Source: Drosophila miranda (taxonomy: Eukaryota; Arthropoda; Insecta; Diptera; Drosophilidae). Taken from it: a stretch of 64,000 bases of DNA. The notes below the pieces were generated by a model. The model ran no database searches and was not told the origin of the DNA. It worked only from the letters and a program-made list of their open reading frames with translations. The stretch is from assembly GCF_003369915.1 (NCBI RefSeq), contig NC_046675.1:15128001-15192000 (forward strand). Direction: 5' to 3'. Shown in pieces: positions 34,631-46,600 of this stretch. Every line of letters starts with the position of its first letter. Position 1 is the first letter of the stretch. A program made the translations under genes and the position numbers.

Positions 34631-36289
34631 TCAATGAACCGGCACCGTGATGCGAGGCGATAAACTTTTGGTTGTGGCGCGATCGCGATTCCGGCGCTGC
34701 AAAAACAGCTTGACGGACTCGAGCGGCAGCTGGAAGTGATAGTAGGCGCAATATGGCAACGGATCCCAGTAGGCAAACAATGCCTCCCGCTTGTCCAGCG
34801 CCGTCGTCGAAGTGCTACGCTCCAGCGACGACCAGCTCCAGTTGGTCAGATCGTCCTCGGGCAGGCCCCGCCGATGGATGCACTTCATGGCCTGGCACAG
34901 GAGCTGGGCATGCGAACGATTGTGGCAGATGTAGGGCAGGGCCACGCCCAGCCTGGTGCCCAGCGGCACAAACTGTCCGCCATGGGCGGGGGACTTCACC
35001 AGCCGAAAGCTAATGTGTCCATTGATGCTGCGCTGGAAGCGCACCTTGGCAAAGAACGAGTGCAGCCAGAGCTCGATCTGGGTCTCATCGTCGCGCCTGC
35101 AGGGCACCAGATTCTTGGTGTGATGCTCCACCCGGCAGCTCACGTTGGCCACCACACGTGAGTCCTTGACGGTGGTGCAGGTCACATAGTGATGATAGCC
35201 GGGCTGATCTCTGACCACGAGCCAGGGCTGCCGATCGCTTATCTCGTGCTGGCTGAACTTTAGCTCCGCCCTGCGATTGGGCAGAATGTACTTGTGCCGC
35301 TCCAGCACTCCCTGCATCCCAGCGGCCATCAGGATGTTCCGATAGCTGCCCACAAATCCGCTCTCGTAGATCTGCTGCAGCTGCCGCGGAGCCGTAAGAA
35401 CCACATGGGTCGGCAGTGGCATCTGCTGGGCCTCGCAGCGCTGGTAGAGCTGCAGGCAATCGTCCAGCTGCTGGGTCTCCTGTACGCTGGGCACAAAGCT
35501 GGCGCAGCCGAGCACCTCCAGGTGGGGCTTGGCCAGAGCATCGTAGTAGGCGGGACTGGTGGCGCACACCGGCACATAGACGGCCGGACGCTCCTTCTTC
35601 ACAATGTGGCACAGAGCGGCAATGTACTGGTCCGCATTGCTGCTGGTGGGTCGAGGCACCACATAGAACTTGTCCACGGCCGTGGAGAAGCGGGCCAGTC
35701 CGAAGAGTCCCTCGAACTCAAAGACCACAACGCGGGCACCAGATCCGTAGAAGTTTCGGGCCAAATGCAGGGTCTGAATGGTGCTGCCACAGCTCAGGAG
35801 TATCGTTCGCTGTCGCTGCGGCGTGGCCACATCCTCGTCGCCGCTGAACAGCCACTTGACCATGGCAATGGGCACTCTCAGGAGTTTCCAGAAGATCCAA
35901 AGCAGAGCCGATAGCCAGAAACTGGGCGCCGCTATGGACAATGGAATGTAGAGGATGTAGCGGAGCAGCGTCAGCAGGACTCGCATCAGCAGCTGGGGCC
36001 CAAAGAGCAGCATGCGAGTGCCCAGTGGACGCTCCTGGGATTGTTGGAATTGGGATTGGGAGTGGCTGCGCAGCAGACTACCATCGGCGGTGCGCTGGCG
36101 CCGCAGGGCCACAAAATGCTTGTGGGGTGCGGCGGCAGCGGCAGCATCCTCATCCTCCGACTCGTCTTGGCTGGGATGCTCCGGTATGAGGTCCAAGGAA
36201 TTGATGCGACGAAACTTTGAGCGATTCACCTGACGCAATTGCCGGGCGTGCTCCTGCCGCAACAGCAGATCGTCCAGGGTCTGGGACAT
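34631..36289 (-). CDS. Membrane-anchored ATP-grasp-fold protein, function unknown
   Basis: A 552-residue protein is encoded by one exon. Residues 1-90 are polar, with an acidic/alanine run (SEDEDAAAAAA). Residues 93-147 are strongly hydrophobic and could form one or two membrane helices or a hairpin. From about 161 the sequence looks like the Rossmann-like pre-ATP-grasp half (RTILLSCGSTIQTLHLARNF, then VVVFEFEG and HIVKKERPAVYVPVCATSPA). An ATP-grasp-like half follows (LVVRDQPGYHHYVTCTTVKD, then GHISFRLVKS). The segment where ATP-grasp enzymes normally carry the metal-binding E-x-N-P-R reads PLGTRLGVALP, so I infer that catalysis may be lost. A relation to fungal and insect single ATP-grasp proteins is possible. 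I cannot name the orthologue. A DExKxx-type ER signal is not visible. The start is the first ATG and is preceded by an apparent leader. Confidence 0.75.
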   Translation of the reverse strand: MSQTLDDLLLRQEHARQLRQVNRSKFRRINSLDLIPEHPSQDESEDEDAAAAAAPHKHFVALRRQRTADGSLLRSHSQSQFQQSQERPLGTRMLLFGPQLLMRVLLTLLRYILYIPLSIAAPSFWLSALLWIFWKLLRVPIAMVKWLFSGDEDVATPQRQRTILLSCGSTIQTLHLARNFYGSGARVVVFEFEGLFGLARFSTAVDKFYVVPRPTSSNADQYIAALCHIVKKERPAVYVPVCATSPAYYDALAKPHLEVLGCASFVPSVQETQQLDDCLQLYQRCEAQQMPLPTHVVLTAPRQLQQIYESGFVGSYRNILMAAGMQGVLERHKYILPNRRAELKFSQHEISDRQPWLVVRDQPGYHHYVTCTTVKDSRVVANVSCRVEHHTKNLVPCRRDDETQIELWLHSFFAKVRFQRSINGHISFRLVKSPAHGGQFVPLGTRLGVALPYICHNRSHAQLLCQAMKCIHRRGLPEDDLTNWSWSSLERSTSTTALDKREALFAYWDPLPYCAYYHFQLPLESVKLFLQRRNRDRATTKSLSPRITVPVH

Positions 36290-36480
36290 CTCTTTGCTTC
36301 ACAAACACACTTCGCCACACACTCACACTTCTGACACACTCTGACACCTGACTCACGGGACAGCGGACAGACAGAGACTCCGTGTAATCTTCAAGCGTTC
36401 AACTGTTCAATCTTTCGCGCTTCGCTCTGGACTGCTTCGGTACTGTTGCTGGCGAAATTCGAAATGTGACTAAAGCGCGT

Positions 36481-36490
36481 TTTAAATAGG
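36481..36490 (-). promoter_or_regulatory. Possible TATA box of the ATP-grasp-like gene
   Basis: CCTATTTAAA on the minus strand lies about 190 bp upstream of the start codon. A weak initiator-like TCACATT lies about 20 bp further on, somewhat too close, so the assignment is tentative. Confidence 0.25.
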
Positions 36491-39400
36491 AGCTATACTT
36501 TAAAGCTAAGATGCACGGCTCGGCATCGCATCGCATCGTATTAATGATAACCAACCATCCCCCCACAACGACGACCTACGGGCGTACAGACGACCCAGAG
36601 ACACATGTCCGAACCTTTGGGCATTGCCTATACCTATGCACTGGCAGAAAACTTTCAAAAAACGCAACCACTTTTTAATGCCTGATTGATTATCTTCAGG
36701 TGGGTCTTTATCGGACTCTGATTAGTTTATTGCAGTTCTATCGATTACTAAATCTGTTTCTTAATAGTTTCTTAGGTAATTTCAATTGCGCAAAAATGTC
36801 TGCTGCATGTACTATATATAGAATCTAGAAAAATCTTATCAGTGTAGGGTGCCTCTTAGGAACAAAGATGGCTGCATGGAAGTGTGTTTAGAAAGCTTTA
36901 AGTACCCTTGTAAGTGATGGAATATAGATTTGTGCAGACAAAAAAATTCTTTGTTACAGTTAGGGTTGTTTTCTGAAGAATTTAAAAAATGGTACATTTA
37001 TATTTTTTTTATATTTATATTTTATAAATTTTTCTTTAGAGGTTAGCTTGCTTTTTTCCCACATAACTTGAATATGCTAAATCTTGATTTGAAGAACTTT
37101 ATCAGCCTTCATTAAACGGTTTTAAACAACTTTGTATCTTAAGCTTAAGGACTGGGAATTAAAAAGTTTTCAAATGAAAAGTTGATCATTTTTTGAGGTT
37201 ATTTTCAACGAAATATCGATTTTAGAAACTTGTTGTTTTATATTTTATTTGTATACCTTTAACGATGTCTAATTAACGTACCAATGCGAATTGAATATTT
37301 TATTTCAATTCAATAAAATATTAATCATTCTCTCAGTGTACTAATTAGCTACCACATACTCGTACAGCAGACACGAATGATCAGACAATGCTTTAAATGT
37401 GTGTGTGTGGACAGACGATGATGATGATATGTTTACCCAAGTATTAAAGCTATTGTCGCCAGCGCCACCACTATAGAGGCAGAGAGGCCACAGATTCCCA
37501 TCCGTCCGTCTGTGATCTTTGATGATCGCTGGTGTATAAATCATCCCGGTTGCCGTGGGGCGCAACATTTGTTGATTGCAGATTGAAGGTTCGGGCGGGA
37601 CGGGCGCCCCACTTGGGTGCACGTATGCCAGCCAACAAGAAGAACCATCTGCCCATCGATGGCAGCGTAGGAGCGTAGGAGCGTTGGAGCCGTTTCTCTG
37701 GCCAATGCACATCCTCAACGAATCAGATTAGTGGCAAAAAGTGAACTTTGTTCTGTCTCTCGGAATACGTACTATATAAGGTACGAACGAGTGTGTTCAA
37801 TCCCATTTACAGTCTTTACGGCTCTTGGCTTTCCGACTTGCCGCCGCCTGATAAGAGTCTGACTATGAACCCAACCAACACTCATTAAACAAGCAACGTC
37901 CGTCGCGACGGAGCGCGACAACAGAGGGAGGGCGAAACTTATGCTTCGAAGAAAAATAATCTCACACCTACACATAGTACACATAGTACTCGATCGGTTC
38001 TGGTTCGGACCGTAGATTAAAAACTGAAAGTGATGGCAAACAAAACACCTTAATTGCTTGAAATGCATAACCAATCTAGTGGACTTTGAGAGTCTACTGC
38101 ATCCTATATAGTGGATGTTGTTCTGGATGTCCATATCTATATTCTATATAGAATGTTCTATATACATATATTGTGTACCTGTCATATTTGTTGGTAGTAT
38201 CTCCTCAAGGTCGCCTTCTTAGGTTAAAGCCAACATACAGCTGATAACACAGCATTTAAATTTGAATTTTATTTATGTTTTTCTTTTTTGGTTGCTGCTG
38301 ATCTTTTTGCCATTTCATTGTGTTTGGGCATTGGTTCGATTTGGTTTTTGGTTTTTGGGCTTTGGTTGCCATATAGAAATAGGAGATGCTTCAGATCTTT
38401 GTACAGATGCATGTGTATGCAGTTCTCTGATACGGGAATACGATGGCGATAACCTCCCGCATCCCCAGGCCACCAGACTCTGGGCTCAGCGAAATGGCAG
38501 GCGGGCAGGCGCAGGCAGGCAGGCAGCTCTCCATCGCAATAGCATTCGAATTCGCATTCACCGCAACCTGTGCCAGGAAACATTTTGACATTTGCATCTC
38601 TGTGGTCGCAAAAAAAAAAAAAAAACACAAATCATGAAATGTTTCGTTCCGATTTGAGGATTACGTGGTGGGAGATAATACTCGTACAGGTTGCACATCT
38701 GTAAATTTCATAAGAAAACAACTGGAGGGCCCTATAAAAAGTGTAAGGAAATGTTGAGAGAGAAAGTCAAACAAAGATGGGATGTCAATAAGGCTATATG
38801 GTTTCATTTCAAATATGACTTCTATTGAAAAGAAATCGATGATTTTAATTAACAGATGAATTTCAATAAAATAAGTGAGTTATACATATTATTAGCAGGA
38901 ATGGTAATAATTGTAACATCTGAAAACGGAATAAAATATAGATAAGAAATGTTCCAAGATAATCTTGGAAAGATATAATAAGAATAAAGAAATAAGAACT
39001 CAAGGAATTTCCACAAATATATTGACATGGTATGAGGAAATAGTTTAATGTAAATTAAAGATAAATTATTGCTACTAATGAAATACAAAAGCAAATTTTC
39101 ATTGGTGAAACGTATGATTTCTGTAGAAAACAAAACGATAGAGATATGTAGTACTTTCTGCCTTTAGCTGTAGACGCTTCTCCGTTTTTGGGAACGCTCC
39201 CGAGGCCAGGATCACACTATAATCAAATATCGCCATCCAGAATTCCACGACATCAGTCCAAGCAGCGGACATATCTGCAAAGACAGGTATGAGTTACCGT
39301 TCCGTCTCTGACTAACACTCAGAATAGCTGGACGAAACCATTACTGTCAAATATTTGCTAATGACGCCAGCCCCGACCTCTTCATTCTCGTCTGCTCGTC

Positions 39401-40054
39401 TTAGTCCCTTAAATAATTGGCAGCACTGAAAAAGTCGCTAAAAAAGCGACATCGCAAAAAGTCTCCTTTAAAATACACAATTCTAACCAACACTGAAAAC
39501 AGTGCTTTCATGCTGCGTGAAGTTGGATGCGCTTAACTTTTTCGATAAAAAAGGAACTTTTTGTGGTCTCTTAGAATTTATGTATTTTGCTATAAGTATT
39601 ATTTGTAGTTCAAAAGGGTTAGAAAATTTAGATGCGTTACTTCATTCGTGAATATATAGAACATTTTTCTAAAGAGTTTTGAATATTGCATTGAAAATGC
39701 ATTATTCATGACGATTTTCATGTCCATGGGCTCTTTTATTCTCGTCTCTACCCACCCCGAATATATAAACTTTGTTTTATGGATGATTTTATATCAAAAA
39801 GTACTTTAATCAATTATTCGCAATAAGTATTTGTATAGAAAAGTGTGCTTATTATTTTTGACACCAATAATTCCTTTTTACAATTCATCCTTGATCTTTG
39901 ATATATTTTAATTTTTCTTTTTGCTTGGGGTTAAAAATGGTCACAAGTTGTTGTTACTCTTTCTTGCTTTTCTGCAATTTCGAGTATTCTTTTTGTCAGA
40001 ATGTAGTTTTGGTGTTTTTTGCACGTTTATTTTCCTTTATACCTATTCAATCGG

Positions 40055-40150
40055 GCTAGTGCCCTCCTGTCACTTGTCATTTGCTTCAACACCAAATGCT
40101 CTTTCGAGTGTATTATCAGAAAGAGCAAAGTCCAATGTTGGTCTTCTTAA
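40055..40150 (-). pseudogene. Second fragment related to the 42 kb remnant
   Basis: On the minus strand this segment matches 42,025-42,105 in word order: GAAGACC/GAAGGCC, then TGATAATACACTCGAAAGAG against TGATAATATACTCGAATGAG, then CATTTGGTG and GACAAGTGACAGGA against GACAAGAGACAGGA. The reading frame is broken. It is therefore a diverged duplicate fragment of the same ancestral sequence. Confidence 0.5.
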
Positions 40151-41892
40151 AATTACGAAAATAACACACTATTTGGGCCTCATCTGGGACCACTTATAGA
40201 CGGCAGCGAAATGGAAAATTTATAAAGTTTCGGTGGCTGCCATTTTTAACGACCGTGCACTTTTCGTGAATTGTCATCTTATCTGACGTTGTTTTTGTAT
40301 TGCTAAAATCAGCAAGTCTCTAAATTACCTCTATATTCGATCTGCTTTTACTTTCCTCCCCAATTAATATTTCATGTTTGCACAGCCCAACGATTAGCAT
40401 AATGGTTACCTGGTAGGGGTTTATCTGATAGTTATTCAATGGAAATAAATCAAATGAAAAAGGGTTAAGTGCATTGACAGAGCCTCCAGCTCCGGCTCAA
40501 TTTATTGCCCTGCTCATTGACTTATTAAACGCGGTTGGGCATGAACATGAATATGACCACCATAGGGACTTGCAACGTTGCCGCTCGTACACCCCATTTA
40601 CCATGATCTAAACGCTTTCCTTGGGCTCAACCGACCGCATTCGGTATATGTATGCTTCGAGGCACGATTTGCATTTGTTGCTCGCTGGCACGCCAAAAGC
40701 ATAATTGTGAGTGGAGTTCCACTCTCCGGCGGCACCAGAGGCTTCCCTGCCGACTGGGGAGCGTGGCGCGCAATCAATCGCGGTTGCTTGGGGCAACCAG
40801 GAATTTGTTAATTCAATGTTTATTCTACCCCAAACCCTGCCTCTGGGAGCTATGCAAAACTGCAGTTTCGAGACGGAACAGAGACCCTAATGGTCGCAAG
40901 AGAAGCCATCCATCCTTCGCCTGTGTCTTTATGTAAGTTGGCACTGTATCGAGTCCTGTGTTGGCGCTCAGTTGGTTTAGTTCCTTGTATCCAGACAGTT
41001 CAGAGGGCGGTCCCTTCCACTTGGACGCATTGTTAGGCTCCGATTAACTTTCCCTCCGAAGGCGCATTAGTTGCGTATTTCCGCCTTTCGCGGAATTTGT
41101 GTCAATTGCCACGAAGGCAGAAGGAGGAGGAGGACCCCAAGGAATCCCAGAGACAGGGAAGTGGAACCCTTGGAGGCGCTCGTGATAGCTTGATGAGTAC
41201 TCAATTGGCGCTCAATCAGTTAACAGCATTTTTGTGGTGCGCGTAAGGCTCGTGTGCCTCGACAAAAACGTTTCGCCTACGTTACCAGCCATTTGGAAAC
41301 CCTTTTGGAAAAGTGTTTTAAAACTTGTGAAACGCTTAAAAGTGTGTAATACATATATCGGTGGAATACAAGTACCATATATCCAGTGAGAAGTAAGTTT
41401 CAAAAGCCTGTGACTAATATTTGGGCTACTTATAAAGAAGTGACTGTAAAATGAAATAAAACAAGTTTTAGTTTAATTGAAAAAATATGTTTGTATTCCC
41501 AAGAGTCCAAGCTCAGTTTTCTGAGAACATTTTGTGCGGCTACTGATTAAACTATTAAACTATAATTGACTTATTCAATAATATAGTTATATTGATAAGG
41601 CGGTTCAATTCCATGACAGGATCAATTTAATAGTTGATGCAGCTCTCGAAACTATAATTTTATATAACTGACAGCTCAAAATAATGCAAAAATACTAGGG
41701 AATTGGTACGAGTTTTATATCACTAATAAATAACGACTACAATATTCAAAAAATTCGTCTAATTCTGTTTGGCTTTAGCGTTCACTTAGTTTTTCAGAGT
41801 ATTGTAATTAAATTAATGTTAATGTTATTCGATTTCCAAAAATTTAAGGAAACATTGCGGTTCTTCTAATGTTTGAATGCTGGTAGTTATCT

Positions 41893-42600
41893 TCATATTT
41901 GATTACTAAACTCATGGTTTATCCAGCATAACGGTGGAAAGAAATAATACATACGAGTATTGTAACCATTTTTAACTGGAGTTTTCTTTGTCTGTACAAA
42001 CTGGATGGATATAATGATAATGTCTTCCTGTCTCTTGTCAATGTCCTTCTTCACCACCAAATGCTCATTCGAGTATATTATCAGCTCAGTTCTGGCCTTC
42101 GGGATATTTTCAGTAGAACTTCCACCAGGAAAGTAAGACAAACTAATATGAAAACGATATGTAACGAGGATAACCAATGCATATAGAGTCCAAGGACCAC
42201 ACGAGGGCAATTCCAATGATCGGTACCCCAGGTCCTCGTGATTCTCGTAATACGTGCTTTGGCTGCACCATGAAGTGGCCTAAGCGATACCAACCGGGGT
42301 GTTCTGCTGCATAACGCGCGACAATTATAGCCGATCTGGTACCGTATTTGCAGGAAAGATAAAATTATCGAGGAAAATTATAACTAAACTGAATATTAAA
42401 CGAATAGTTGATGTTATCTGGATGCAGGACCATGTTAACTTTGTGGTAGGCCATTTGGATCTCCTGCAACGTTGCCTCAGGGCCCAAATTCAAGATCCTG
42501 AAGGGATTCAAGCTTTCTACCTTTTTCTCGAACTGGATTGTCACTCGCAGAATCCATGGCTGCAAAAGTCGACAGTCCAGTGTTCTTTCCTAGCATCGTC
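41893..42600 (-). pseudogene. Decayed Sec63-like / J-domain gene
   Basis: On the minus strand the frame at 42,365-42,565 reads LNPFRILNLGPEATLQEIQM followed by AYHKVNMVLHPD, which is the helix I-II part of a J domain ending in the HPD tripeptide. It resembles Sec63, the ER translocon partner of BiP (NPYEVLNLDPGATVAEIKKQ in the human protein). It then meets a stop. Further on, in shifted frames, come an FM word, GPG....GIAL.W (compare GPGATSFGIALPSW in Sec63) and a hydrophobic stretch (LYALVILVTY). Stops and frame changes show that it is not a working gene as it stands. Sec63 is my best guess; another J-domain protein is possible. Confidence 0.45.
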
Positions 42601-43649
42601 AAGAATTTCTTTTTCCTATTTAACAATACAAAATTTACACAAAATTCTTTTGATACACAATATCTAAAAAAAACAGTGATTCGAATGTTTAAGATTTTCT
42701 TGTAAAAAAAAGCGATGCATTCCTTTTATGAGGTTTTTTCCCAGTCATAATCTCTACTATCTGTTCAATCGATTGAACATAAAGTCTTCTAGCTCCACTT
42801 ATAAAAAAAGTAGGAATATATTTATGAGCGATTCACGACCTCCATTAAAATGAAGCCATTATAGCCACTCGTGCAAGTATCTCTCTATCTTCGAGTATAA
42901 CTAAAATAGAAGGTCCTGCCAATCTGTTCAGCGATTGCATGCCAAATCATAGTCGAAATATTATTTTGTTTTTACTGCTTGCATAAATGTCATTGGTGGT
43001 ACCGAGAGTTGGGTGGGGGTGGCATAGGGATGGAGATGGGGTCAGAGGGCACAGCATAAGAAGCTCAAAATTAGAAGACGCATTCGTGTCAAAAGAAGTT
43101 TCAACAACGAAGGAAATATTGTTTATTAAAATAAATACGAGGACACGGAATTATGATGCGACTCCTTAATGGGAGAACGGGGAGTGGGGGAGGTTGGCAG
43201 GGTCCTTGGAGGGGAGCGACAGTAAACACAAAACACTCGCTGTCCTGGTGACAGACGGTACAATGCGTGTCCTCAAGTGGATTTCAGAAATATCATTCGG
43301 CTTGTATGGATCGTTCCTTTATAATGAGGGGGGCCTGGGGGCTGGGTTCCTGGAACTTGTTTATTTGCGAGGAATCCTCGGCCGCCTCCTTTTTGGGGGC
43401 TGTCATGGTGACCCCTTTCCCGGGGTCTGGGAACATGGCAATGTGTGTGTGGCATGGCAGGGTCGTGGCTCATGGCTCGTGGCGCCCCGGAACAAGTTAA
43501 TAAATCAATTTGGGGAAACTTATTGAGGCGCGAAAGTTTCGTTTGGGAAAAAGTTTTCCCCTAATGCACACGCAACGCGAAACCGCAAAGCAATTTCTAA
43601 CCGGAAAGGAATCCCAGAATTGAAATCAGTTTTCGCTCCCAATCCACAG

Positions 43650-46600
43650 ATGCAGGCGTATCGCGATAACTTCAAGCAAACGCCCTGCCCATCGGCCGTC
43701 GACCTTCAGGCGGCGTCATCGTCGTCGGCCGCGGCACCACCCCCACATCCACCTTCCTCCAACGCCTCCACGCGCCTGCCCTTCTCGCGCCACCAGCGGG
43801 GGCGTGACCGAGACCCATCGGCCAGTGGCTCAGGCATCCTTACACCCAGAATGATGAGCCCCGGGCCCCAGCCCACAGCGGGCGCCGGAGAGTCCTCCAC
43901 TGCGCTGCTGCGTCAGAACCAGGAGCTGCGGCAACGCCTGGCGGACGAATCGCACAGCTATCGGCGACGCCTGGACACCTACAAGCAGGCGCAGCACAAT
44001 CAGGCGAATCTCGTGAGCCGCCTCCAGTCCAAGATCCAGCAGTACAGACAGCGATGCAGCGATCTGGAGGATCGCATGCACGAGACCATCAAGCCGACGA
44101 TGGCGGCAGGACCCAAGCTGACGACAGGACCCACCACCAGTCAGGTCTTGGTGAGTATCGGATTGGAGGAAGCAACCTATAACCATCTGATTTGTATCCT
44201 TTGACAGTGCTCTACATCCTTGACCCTTGGCGGCCAGAACAGTCTGCCCTGCAGCTCCTCTCTGGACTCACCACCGCCCAGCTGCAGTCGCGACTATGGC
44301 CATGAAGACGGCACCAGCGAGCTCTGCCGGAAGTTGGAGGAGGAGCATCTACGGTGCGAGCAGATCCTGGCCCAGAACAATGCCTTGCGGCAGCAGCTGG
44401 AGGAATCCAATCGCACGAACGAGGCGCTGACCAACGATCTGCAGAAGCTGACCAACGACTGGTCGGGGCTGAGGGACGAGCTGCTCATCAAGGAGGATGA
44501 GTTCAAGGAGGAGGAGCAGGCCTTCAAGGACTACTACAACAGCGAGCACAATCGCCTGCTGAAGATGTGGCGCGAGGTGGTGGCCGTGAAGCGCTCCTTC
44601 AAGGAAATGCAATCGGCCATGAAGCAGGAGGTGGCCAAGATGGGCCAGGAAATTAGCTGCGTGGGCAAGGACATCAATGGGTGCACTGCCTCGGTGGCCT
44701 TCACGCAGCAGCAGGCCAAGCGGGCGGCCGACGAGGAGCTAAAGCAGTCCCATCGCATCAGCGACGAGCTGCAGCATCAGCTGGCCACGCTCAAGGTCCA
44801 GTACGAGAGTGCGCGGCACGAGATCATGGAGCGTGATCAGCGGCTGCTCGAGCTGATGAATCAGCTGAAGAAGCTGGAGGATCGGTGCGGCCAGGCCGAG
44901 TCCCAGGCGGCGCTGGCCAGCCGCTACAGCGACGAGATCGAGCGGCTGAACAATTCCATGCGCGAGATTGCGCAAGCCGTCGTTCAAGATGCCGAGAATG
45001 CGGATCGCGAGGCAGACGCTGAGGTCACCGGCGGGGCCATGCAGCACATGCATCTGACGCGTGATGCCACCTCCGCGGCTGGTACCGGTACCAGCACTGC
45101 CGGTGGCAAATCTCCACGTCGCAATTCGACCCGAGCCTCCCAGGCCTTCGCCGAGGGCACCATCTCCGCCGTCCAGGCGGCCCTCCACAAGTACCAGCTG
45201 GCCCTCCACGACATCCAGGTGAAGTTCCAGCACACCAGCGAGACGTTGCGCTCCACCAAGTCCCAGCTGGACACCAGCGAGGGCACCAAGCAGCTCCTTA
45301 CCACCAAGATGCAGCAGCTCACCGAGAAGCTGGACTCGAGCAACTCCAAGCTCTCGGAGCTCCTGCAGGAGCGTGAGAGCCTCCAGAAGAGCCTCGACGA
45401 TGTCCGCACCCAGAAACAGCAGTCGGAGATGGGACGAGCTGATATCAATAACGCGGTGAGTGGGTGTCAGAGCCACAGATAGTCACAGTCGGATGAGAGA
45501 TAACTCGAAAAGTCTGATCTCAGATCAACCCATAGATTCTACAAATGTTTCCAAGTGAAATTTCTGTTGATCTATATTTTTTACACATTTAACTCCGGGA
45601 TGAGGTCACATGCACTCGGGAACGGTTGAAAACGTAGACACTTTTAGGCAGGTGCTCTATGAACTTGGATGATTGGTAGATTAAGATAGCTATATAGGAA
45701 GAGATAGATAGATATATAGACAGGTAGATGCATAGATATATCGATAGATGGATAGGTTGGATAGAAAGGAATATATGTAGATTGTAGGTATGAATATAGA
45801 ACGAAGGGAAGATAGAAAAATGGTATAAAAGAGAATAGCTATATTAATTTTCGTGGGTAGAAATAAGTATCTACAGGATATTAAGGGGATGGAAATGATG
45901 GATAAATAGAAAGATGGTAGATAGGAGGACATCTAGATTGAGTTTCGTGGATAGGAAGATCGATAAATAGATATGTGGTAGATGCTCGTTAATAGGTTGC
46001 TAAAGTACTGTAAGAGCGGCACCTAACATATTTAAATAAATTAATATAATTACGAGCAGTATTTAAATGAAAAATATTTTCGAGAATGATATATTCACAG
46101 ATACATATAGATATGGTACAGTGCATAGAAAAAATATAGTTAGAAAATAAAGACAGGCATTATATATCCATCCATATATAGATTTATTTAGAAATAAATA
46201 TTACAGAAATATATTTTGGGTTCTACCTGATAGATCTGCTTATACGAGACGTCTATAGTATAAGCAAACTTGACATCGATCTATATGTAGGTAGACATGT
46301 ATAATATAGAGATGAATTGATAGACCCGTAAGCAGACTTAACAGAAAGCTAATGAAATATATAGAAAGACATTTAAGTGTTATTTAACAAGGCTGTCTGG
46401 CTTTGAAGGTAAAGCTGCATACACAGCACAAAATAAAGCCGAGTAAAGCGAAAACGTGCATATTTGCTCGCCCTAAAAATAGCCTGTATTGGATCTGTAT
46501 AACAACCTTTTTTCCTTTAGTTTGAGAGTCTCAGCGGGGAGTACGAGAAGCTGCAGCTGAACTATGGAAAACTACAGAAGCGCCTCGACTCCATGGAGGA

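Larger units (their letters stand above)
36500..43640. other. 7 kb noncoding interval before Rootletin
   Basis: AT-rich DNA with no intact conserved gene. It contains Sec63/J-domain-like remnants on the minus strand (listed separately), a GCAGGCAG-rich patch at about 38,500-38,525 and an A-run at about 38,610. A short minus-strand ORF lies at about 39,100-39,272, preceded by a good 3' splice site. The 600 bp before Root are GC-richer and probably carry its promoter. Confidence 0.5.

Noticed and set aside
35085..35914. Long frames on both strands inside the ATP-grasp-like gene
   Set aside because: They are shadows of GC-rich coding sequence. Only the 552-codon frame shows protein-like composition and domain similarity.
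44739..45476. 245-codon antisense frame inside Root, and similar antisense frames at 46,685-47,395 and 47,405-47,878
   Set aside because: These Leu-rich antisense frames are expected opposite GC-rich coiled-coil codons (CTG opposite CAG) and have no independent support.
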